Shown piece after piece: positions 16,941-23,075 of a DNA stretch of 34,810 nucleotides (position 1 is the stretch's first letter; each line of letters starts with the position of its first letter). A program made the position numbers and the translations under genes. Origin of the DNA: a virus; IMG/VR virus record IMGVR_UViG_3300030116_003700, positions 1 through 34,810 of that record, one strand, 5' to 3'. The notes below the pieces were generated by a model. It searched no databases. It was not told the DNA's origin and was given only the letters and a program-made list of their open reading frames with translations.

Positions 16941-18269
16941 TCATTGAAGGTTAGTAATCTTTCCTTGTCCTTTAACGAATGTGCAAACTACTTCACCGAT
17001 GGTTCTATACATTCCTCGGTTTCCAAGTTTGCCAACACCGAATGGGTCGCCTGAATCAATACCACCTTCAAAGTATTCGGTTGGTTTTAATGTAGCAAAG
17101 TGCAAGTGGTCTGTATCTAAGATAAAGATGTCGCTTAGTCCACTACCTGAACCTGTACTTCCCATTTCCTTTGTTGGGATAATTGGAATATCATGGTATG
17201 TAGCAACCTTAAATCCAACTTCTCTACCTTTAACACCTTTAATACCGTTAACAGTAGGCATAACTTCTGCTCTACCCATATATCGCTCTTGTGCTTGTAG
17301 TAATTCACCCAATGCTTGAATAGTATCATATCCAGTTAGAATAACCTTTGGAGATGCACCACGAATTTGAAGTTCTCTTAATGCAGTATTAAGAAGATTC
17401 AAAGTCAAGTTTCTACGAGAAGCATATGAAGCACCAAAGTCAATGAAAGCATCTAGCCATTCATTTCCAGCAGCACTTCTATCATGTCCGTAAATGTGGT
17501 CATATAGACCCAAATAAGCATTATCATCATATCCACCTGTGAATAATCCTGCACCGCTAGTAGTGTCCATAGCCTGTAATTCAGCCTTTGAAGAAATAAT
17601 CTTATACAAAGACATTAAATTGTTTTGAATACCTGTTAATGGTGCACCTGAATTATCCATTGATTCAAGAGGCATAAGTAGCATGTGGTTCATGGCTTCA
17701 GCGTGTGAAACACCAACTTCTTCTCTATAAGCAGCCATAATATCGCCAATACCATCATCAAGTTTCGCCATAGCAGCAGCAAGTTCTGAAATTTCAAACT
17801 GATGTGCAATAGTTTTTGGCGAACAGAATAGGGTAGAATAAACAGGCTTAATTGGGCTAAATGCTTCATTAGTGTTAGTAGTAAAAGCAGCGTTTTCTTC
17901 AACACCACCAATTAGTCCTTCTGTTTGTCCTGATTCATCAGTTCCACTACCAGTAGACCAAACATCACCAGCACCACCCAATGCTCTTTCTGTTAAAACT
18001 CTCCAACCGCTAGAAGACCATGGCTTCTTAGGTAGCATAGCAAATGCATTAATTTCACGGTTTAACATAGACCAAACTTTCTGTCCGTAAATGAGGTTAT
18101 GTAGTGCTTTCGTTCCTGTGTTCAAACTTCCATCAGCGTTAGTTACATCATGTGTTCCATGAATACCCGAAGTCAAACCACTAGCCTTTAATAGACTACT
18201 AAATTGACCTGTACCGTAGGTTGCTCTTTCTAAATCTTCAATTGTTCTAATTTGATTAATTCCTGACAT
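16941..18269 (-). CDS. Major capsid protein, HK97-type fold
   Basis: 442 residues directly after the protease-scaffold gene. The C-terminal half has features common in HK97-fold capsid proteins: a helix with KVILTGYDTIQALGELLQAQ (the spine and A-domain region), then EVGFKVATYHDIPIIPTKEM, a late IFILDTDHLHFATLKP strand, and a closing GMYRTIGEVVCTFVKGQGKI strand. A helix around residues 160-190 holds EISELAAAMAKLDDG. The first 100 residues may include an N-arm. It builds the icosahedral head on the scaffold, and the S78-type protease encoded next door likely matures the prohead. GGTGA at 18276-18280 lies 6 bases before ATG 18269. Base composition is richer in G and C than in the tail genes, as expected for a highly expressed gene. 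Confidence 0.88.
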   Translation of the reverse strand: MSGINQIRTIEDLERATYGTGQFSSLLKASGLTSGIHGTHDVTNADGSLNTGTKALHNLIYGQKVWSMLNREINAFAMLPKKPWSSSGWRVLTERALGGAGDVWSTGSGTDESGQTEGLIGGVEENAAFTTNTNEAFSPIKPVYSTLFCSPKTIAHQFEISELAAAMAKLDDGIGDIMAAYREEVGVSHAEAMNHMLLMPLESMDNSGAPLTGIQNNLMSLYKIISSKAELQAMDTTSGAGLFTGGYDDNAYLGLYDHIYGHDRSAAGNEWLDAFIDFGASYASRRNLTLNLLNTALRELQIRGASPKVILTGYDTIQALGELLQAQERYMGRAEVMPTVNGIKGVKGREVGFKVATYHDIPIIPTKEMGSTGSGSGLSDIFILDTDHLHFATLKPTEYFEGGIDSGDPFGVGKLGNRGMYRTIGEVVCTFVKGQGKITNLQ

Positions 18270-18295
18270 TTTTTATCACCTTTATTTCTTATATT

Positions 18296-18318
18296 CTTTG
18301 AGTGTTAAACTCTCAAAG
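18296..18318 (-). other. RNA hairpin upstream of the major capsid gene
   Basis: CTTTGAG pairs perfectly with CTCAAAG around a 9-base loop. It overlaps the stop of the protease-scaffold gene and lies 26 bases before ATG 18269. A short GGGA/TCCC stem lies just upstream. No T run follows, so it is not a clear terminator; it might protect a processed capsid transcript. Confidence 0.35.
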
Positions 18319-19032
18319 GGAAGAAACCTCCCTAACGAGTTCGTTAACTTGTTCCCAAGATAGTTCGTGAATGTTGTTCATCTTAAGAACAATATCTTCG
18401 GGAATAGCAGGTGCGGCATTAGCCGCTTCTACTTGCTTTGCAATAACTGAATTGTTGCTTTCTAAGGACTTTCGGAGTTCAGCAAACTCATTCTTTAGTG
18501 CGCTAACTTCAGCACTTGCATCATAATTCTCCTTTGCGATTGCATCGGATTCAGCCTTCAATTCTGCTTGATAACGAGCCTCAAAATTCTCCTTAACAAC
18601 ATCATACATTCTAGCCTCTTCTTTTTCAGCCTTAAATTGAGCATAAGCCTTAGCAAGGTTTTCCTCGCTCAAGTCCAAAGTAGGAACATCTTGTGCCTTT
18701 CTTGCTAGATACTCACTATATTCCGAACCATATCTACCTGTTAAAGCACCATCAATTCGGGTTTGACCTGTTGGGTTATCTCCGTAGACAATTGATTCAG
18801 CCTTTGCTTCCTCGTCTACTTCCATCTTTTCATCTTCATCTTCTGCTTTGTATGACATGGATTCTTCATCATCCATTTTATCTTTCATAGCCATGTTTTC
18901 TTCATCATCACCCATAGCCATCATTTGTTCATCATCGCTTTCTTCCTTCGCAATAGTTGAATTAACCTGTTCTCTCAATTGAGAAACAATGCCGTTAAAT
19001 TCTTCCAATGCTTTATTAATTTCATCTGACAT
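18313..19032 (-). CDS. Nested in-frame scaffold protein
   Basis: Within the protease gene, ATG 19032 (Met189) is preceded by AAAAAAGGTGATAAAATG, with GGTGA 4 bases upstream, the same signal that starts the capsid and tail tube genes. It would yield 239 residues starting MSDEINKALEEFN, exactly at the junction between protease and scaffold. A nested scaffold inside a protease gene is known from lambda (C and Nu3). The product would be the abundant scaffold, and the full-length protein the minor protease-scaffold fusion. The evidence is the ribosome binding site plus domain boundary; protein data are absent. Confidence 0.6.
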   Translation of the reverse strand: MSDEINKALEEFNGIVSQLREQVNSTIAKEESDDEQMMAMGDDEENMAMKDKMDDEESMSYKAEDEDEKMEVDEEAKAESIVYGDNPTGQTRIDGALTGRYGSEYSEYLARKAQDVPTLDLSEENLAKAYAQFKAEKEEARMYDVVKENFEARYQAELKAESDAIAKENYDASAEVSALKNEFAELRKSLESNNSVIAKQVEAANAAPAIPEDIVLKMNNIHELSWEQVNELVREVSSL

Positions 19033-19596
19033 TTTATCACCTTTTTTGTTTTCGTAATTTTTTTGTTCTTTAATTATTTCAAATTTTGCTTCGGGGTTTA
19101 TTCCCTCTTCGCATATAGTTACTTCGTGGAGTTCTAATTTATCTATTTCTTTATATGTACCAATATCAGGGTCATATCTATTTGCCTTACTCATGGCTTG
19201 ACCACCAATACTGAAAGAGCGCAATTTGCCTCTTCTAATATCTCTTGAAACTTCTTTTGCTTTTTCAATGTCGTTTCTCATTTTAATAACAACAAAGAAA
19301 CCTGTATCATCACAACCTGTTTTTAATACATTACCTTCGGAATCAGTCCAATTATCAATAACTTCTCCGACTTGAACATTAGAATGGGTAATCATAACAT
19401 TTCTATAATCACCCTTCATAAAATCAGCAGATGCTTCACGGATTGCTTCTAATGTAATAAGGTCATTTTGCTTATCTACAACATCTACTGAAGCATATCC
19501 AGCAATAATTAGTGGTTCGTTTTTACTACCCTTTAGGATAATTAATTCCGAACCATCAGTATAACTACTACCTTTCATAGTAGGAACTAGCATCAT
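18313..19596 (-). CDS. Prohead protease (S78-type) with C-terminal scaffold
   Basis: ATG 19596 is chosen (427 residues) because GGTGA at 19602-19606 lies 5 bases upstream; earlier ATG and GTG codons overlap that signal. Residues about 15-175 fit the HK97 prohead protease: GYASVDVVDKQNDL (33-46), MITHSNVQVGEV with probable catalytic His71, SFSIGG with probable Ser129, and LELHEVTIC with Glu158. From about residue 189 the sequence becomes acidic and Met/Glu/Asp-rich and then helical coiled-coil, ending VNELVREVSSL, as scaffolds do. The protease cleaves scaffold and capsid arms and itself during head maturation. An internal start at 19032 probably makes the scaffold alone. The capsid gene follows after 43 bases. 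Confidence 0.88.
   Translation of the reverse strand: MMLVPTMKGSSYTDGSELIILKGSKNEPLIIAGYASVDVVDKQNDLITLEAIREASADFMKGDYRNVMITHSNVQVGEVIDNWTDSEGNVLKTGCDDTGFFVVIKMRNDIEKAKEVSRDIRRGKLRSFSIGGQAMSKANRYDPDIGTYKEIDKLELHEVTICEEGINPEAKFEIIKEQKNYENKKGDKMSDEINKALEEFNGIVSQLREQVNSTIAKEESDDEQMMAMGDDEENMAMKDKMDDEESMSYKAEDEDEKMEVDEEAKAESIVYGDNPTGQTRIDGALTGRYGSEYSEYLARKAQDVPTLDLSEENLAKAYAQFKAEKEEARMYDVVKENFEARYQAELKAESDAIAKENYDASAEVSALKNEFAELRKSLESNNSVIAKQVEAANAAPAIPEDIVLKMNNIHELSWEQVNELVREVSSL
19037..19041 (-). promoter_or_regulatory. Internal GGTGA ribosome binding site for the scaffold
   Basis: GGTGATAAAATG inside the protease gene repeats, base for base, the signal before the tail tube gene (10766). In the coding frame it encodes G-D-K-M. 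Confidence 0.6.
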
Positions 19597-19626
19597 GCTC
19601 ATCACCCTTATATTTGTTTGTACAAC

Positions 19627-19634
19627 TATATAAA
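19627..19634 (-). promoter_or_regulatory. Possible archaeal TATA box before the protease gene
   Basis: TTTATATA on the minus strand lies in the 47-base gap between the ligase stop and ATG 19596, 30 bases before the ATG. It matches the archaeal TATA consensus and would place transcription start near the ribosome binding site. An AT-rich genome yields such matches by chance. Confidence 0.3.
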
Positions 19635-19643
19635 CTAAACTGA

Positions 19644-22133
19644 TTATTCAGTATATTTTAATGATTTATTTTCATCTTGTTCTATATTCCACATTCCTTC
19701 ATCACTATCTTTGTCTGTGGGTTTAGTTTCATACCCTGTCCACGCAATCCATGTTTTTTGACCGTCTATTGGTACTACTCTAAAATGAAATTTACCTGAA
19801 TACAATTTACCATCTAATAAATATTCATGGTAGCCATCTCTTTGAGAACCTAATTTAATTGTACCTTTATCTAATAATTTATTTTTATCTATTTCATTTT
19901 CTAACTGTGCTCTATATTTACCTGCTTTACCAAATAACTCATACAAATCTTCAGTTTCACTTTGTTCTATTCTCCAAGACATTTCTTTATCTTTATAATT
20001 AAATATAAAATTTAAATCACCATCATCTCTTTTCCAAACTTCATATGTATTTTCATCTACTTTAATAATAGGTTCTTCATCTTTAACTAGTACCTTTTCA
20101 TCATAACTAAAAGAATCTCTATTTTTATTATAGTTAATTCCATAAGCAGGTCCTTTTTCCATAATCATTCTAGACAAACTTTTTTCTATATTTTTAGTAT
20201 CAGAAAATAATCTATTAATAATACTAGGTAAAGCCTTTTTAATTTTATCAACTAATTGATTTGATTTTAATTCACCATCAATTAATTGTTGTTGAATATA
20301 AGTATATAATATACCATTATCTTTAATATATGCTTGTCTTAATTCATCTTTCCATATATCTATATCAATAATAGCATTTTTAGACATTAAGTTATTTTCG
20401 TAAAATCCTGATAAAACAAAACCATCTGTTTCAATAGATGTTTTTAATATAGTATCACCATGAACACCATCTGATAATTTGTACCCTTTTTCTAATGCCT
20501 CAATAGCATAATCTTTTGCTGACTTTTTATTATCTTTAGATAAAAATTCTAATGTAATAATTTTTTCTGCTTCTGTAACTTCAGGCTTTTCAATAAACTT
20601 TGCACTATAAATTGAAAAACCATTAGCAGTTTTCTTTACTTCGTCTACCTTTACTCGGATTATTGAACCATCTTTTACTTCAGTTTTAGTATTAAGTGCT
20701 TTACCAACACTTAGATATTTTTTACCATCTACTTCTACTAATGGTTTATAATCTTCATTATCAACAGGTCCAGCACCTAAACTATAACTAAATGTACCAT
20801 TTTTATTTTCTCTTGTAGATAATACAATTAAATCTAAGTCAACAAACTTTTTCCATTTAATCCACTTTGGATTTTTCTTTTTACCTACAACATAAGATGA
20901 TTTAGCATCTTTAATTACCACACCTTCTGATGTAGGATTTTTCATAATTGTTTTAGAATATTCTTCTATTTCTTCTAATGAATCAGCAAATCTTGTATTA
21001 CTTTTATTTGGAAATCTAAGATATTCATCTGAATGTGCTGAAAAATTATTCATTAATCTAGTTAGTCTATCTTCTAACTTTTCATTCCAAACATCTTCTC
21101 CTTCTAATTTCATTATATCAAACACATTTACTTTTAATTCATACTGTTTATCACCTTTTTCTGAATTAATAAAAGCAATTGTATCTGCTCTATGTAATGG
21201 TTCGTCTTGATTATATAATGTAACTTCTCCATCTAAAATACATTTAGGAAACTTTTCATTATCTAATATCTTAATTTGTTTATCAAACTTAGATGTAATA
21301 TCTCTATTATTAAATGAATAAACTTTGATAGTATCTGTTTTATGAATTTGTATTCTCATACCATCATATTTTTCTTGTACTACCCATTCACCTGTAAAAC
21401 CTTTTAATTCTTTAATATCATCTATTTCAAAAATTCTATACATTGGTTTATTTGGTACAATAAAATTATTTTTAGTACCTTTATCTTCTTTTAATACTCT
21501 TTTAGAATCAATTAATTCATTCCATTCTTGAGGTGTATGTTCAGTAGTATACACCTCGTAAAGTAATTCTCTTGCTGCTGGTAATTTAGTTTTTAATCTT
21601 TTAATGTCAACATCTTCACCATAGTTAGTTTTAACCCAATCATATATTTCTCTATCTGTTAAATCTAAACCAACATAACCTTCTGTAAAATTATCAGGAA
21701 TATCTACTTTATCCTCCCAAGTATCTAATGCCCCTCTACCTGCTCTATATGCCCAATGTAAAAACATGGCTAATACAGTTTTATCATTAACTAGTTTTTC
21801 AGTAATCTTTTCACCGAATTTTTTTCTAAATGGGTCATTAGTTAAAGATGAATCATTCTTTAAATTTTTCATAGTTTCATAAACTCTTTTTGCTTTAGCA
21901 CCTTTGGGGTCTTTTACTGCATCGGAATATAATAAATTTTCTTCCATTTTATCTCTTAGAATATCTCCTAAATCAGAAGGAGAATCCCATCTACCTCTAA
22001 GAGTTTCTAATGTAGATTCCCATTCATCTCTATAATCTTTAGGTCTTTCTCTTGCGCTAAGATAAGATATTCTAACCTTATTATATAGTTCTCTTATATC
22101 CCTTGAAGTAGGGTCAACCCTTTCAGTAGGCAA
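19644..22133 (-). CDS. ATP-dependent DNA ligase with extra N- and C-terminal domains
   Basis: 829 residues from TTG 22133, which follows GGTGA (22139-22143) by 5 bases. The nucleotidyltransferase core is clear: motif I EKYDGMR with AMP-accepting Lys255, ILDGE (299-303), VFDIMK (337-342), EGVVIKD (403-409), and KWIKWKK (423-429). An OB-fold follows to about residue 510. The first 225 residues form a helical domain that only loosely resembles a ligase DNA-binding domain. About 300 residues extend past the OB-fold; residues 697-800 (VWKRDDGDLNF, later LLDGKLYSGKFHFRVV and WIAWTGY) loosely resemble the LigD 3'-phosphoesterase barrel but lack its usual His residues. Encoded between portal and protease, it may seal nicks or ends during packaging, or travel in the virion. 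Confidence 0.88.
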   Translation of the reverse strand: MPTERVDPTSRDIRELYNKVRISYLSARERPKDYRDEWESTLETLRGRWDSPSDLGDILRDKMEENLLYSDAVKDPKGAKAKRVYETMKNLKNDSSLTNDPFRKKFGEKITEKLVNDKTVLAMFLHWAYRAGRGALDTWEDKVDIPDNFTEGYVGLDLTDREIYDWVKTNYGEDVDIKRLKTKLPAARELLYEVYTTEHTPQEWNELIDSKRVLKEDKGTKNNFIVPNKPMYRIFEIDDIKELKGFTGEWVVQEKYDGMRIQIHKTDTIKVYSFNNRDITSKFDKQIKILDNEKFPKCILDGEVTLYNQDEPLHRADTIAFINSEKGDKQYELKVNVFDIMKLEGEDVWNEKLEDRLTRLMNNFSAHSDEYLRFPNKSNTRFADSLEEIEEYSKTIMKNPTSEGVVIKDAKSSYVVGKKKNPKWIKWKKFVDLDLIVLSTRENKNGTFSYSLGAGPVDNEDYKPLVEVDGKKYLSVGKALNTKTEVKDGSIIRVKVDEVKKTANGFSIYSAKFIEKPEVTEAEKIITLEFLSKDNKKSAKDYAIEALEKGYKLSDGVHGDTILKTSIETDGFVLSGFYENNLMSKNAIIDIDIWKDELRQAYIKDNGILYTYIQQQLIDGELKSNQLVDKIKKALPSIINRLFSDTKNIEKSLSRMIMEKGPAYGINYNKNRDSFSYDEKVLVKDEEPIIKVDENTYEVWKRDDGDLNFIFNYKDKEMSWRIEQSETEDLYELFGKAGKYRAQLENEIDKNKLLDKGTIKLGSQRDGYHEYLLDGKLYSGKFHFRVVPIDGQKTWIAWTGYETKPTDKDSDEGMWNIEQDENKSLKYTE

Positions 22134-22138
22134 TTATA

Positions 22139-22143
22139 TCACC
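22139..22143 (-). promoter_or_regulatory. GGTGA ribosome binding site that decides a TTG start
   Basis: The minus strand reads GAAGGTGATATAATTGCC; TTG 22133 follows GGTGA by 5 bases and opens the ligase gene. Confidence 0.55.
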
Positions 22144-22144
22144 T

Positions 22145-22840
22145 TCATTGGAGTTCATTCTTTCTATCTTGAGGCATCATTACCTTATTTGACGGCACTC
22201 TTGTAGTATTCATAAACTTCTCTAATGCTTTTGCTGCTTCTTCAAGAGTAGAGAGTAATGCTTTTGCATCACTTGTGGACATATCGGCTTTCTTTTCTGA
22301 TAGTGCTTTAAAATCACTACCTTCTAATTTTCCATCACCATCAACATCTAACTTCTTTTGTTTTGGTGATAAGCCTTTTCTTTCATCTTCATCAGCCATC
22401 ATTGAACCAGCAGCGACTCTTGGTGCTAACATACCTAAACCATATGCAAGTTTTTCTGCTTCAAATTCTTGTTGTGCTTCATCAACAACTGCATCAATAT
22501 CTTCTTTACTTAATGATGAACCTGTAAAATCTCTTGAATTATTATTGTATGGATTAATAGCCTTGTAAACTTCAGGCTTTGTTTGTGAAATAGCCATACC
22601 TACAATTGTTTTATTACCTAATGTAGAAGCATCTGTTTCATTCTTAGTACCAACATCTACCTTCTTTGATGTAGGTTTCTTAGTAATTGGTGCTTCACTA
22701 AAATTAATATGACTACCTAAATGATTATTAATTTGATTAATCATTTCTACTAATTGTGTTATTACTGCGGTTGTCTTATCCTCACTTCTAGAATCTGTAC
22801 CAAAGTGCATTGTTGAATCTTGTTTATCTGTCCATTCCAT
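22145..22840 (-). CDS. EF-hand-containing protein of the head cluster
   Basis: ATG 22840 is preferred (231 residues) since GGGGAG lies 8 bases upstream; GTG 22849 would touch that site. Residues 165-176 (DVDGDGKLEGSD) form an EF-hand loop with Asp at positions 1, 3 and 5, Gly at 6, a Leu at 8 and Asp instead of Glu at 12, preceded by GLSPKQKK and followed by FKALSEKK. That fits one calcium-binding loop. The N-terminal part is polar and low in structure; residues 110-135 and 187-212 are helical. Single EF-hand-like loops occur in some phage virion proteins, where calcium may steady assembly. A role in the head is inferred from position. Confidence 0.65.
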   Translation of the reverse strand: MEWTDKQDSTMHFGTDSRSEDKTTAVITQLVEMINQINNHLGSHINFSEAPITKKPTSKKVDVGTKNETDASTLGNKTIVGMAISQTKPEVYKAINPYNNNSRDFTGSSLSKEDIDAVVDEAQQEFEAEKLAYGLGMLAPRVAAGSMMADEDERKGLSPKQKKLDVDGDGKLEGSDFKALSEKKADMSTSDAKALLSTLEEAAKALEKFMNTTRVPSNKVMMPQDRKNELQ

Positions 22841-22841
22841 T

Positions 22842-23075
22842 TTACTCACTCCCCATCTTAACTACTAATTCGTCAATTTCTGACCAATCCATTTTAGCAA
22901 TTCTATCATTAGTAATATCTACTTCAGGATTACCATTAATAGAAGGTCTAACCCCATCTACCTTTACTAATCCTGATTTCATAACGAGATTATCTGCATT
23001 ATATACGGTTCTTTCTAAGACCTTTACTCGGTCAACTAATTCTTTTAACAATAATGTTAGTTCTTCATCTTTCAT
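22842..23075 (-). CDS. Small coiled-coil protein
   Basis: 77 residues. The N-terminal helix (LTLLLKELVDRVKVLERTVY) has a heptad-like leucine pattern, so a short coiled-coil oligomer is likely; the rest is polar and acidic at the end. CAGGAG lies about 10 bases before ATG 23075, and the start overlaps the upstream stop by ATGA. It abuts the EF-hand gene. No family recognised. Confidence 0.6.
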   Translation of the reverse strand: MKDEELTLLLKELVDRVKVLERTVYNADNLVMKSGLVKVDGVRPSINGNPEVDITNDRIAKMDWSEIDELVVKMGSE

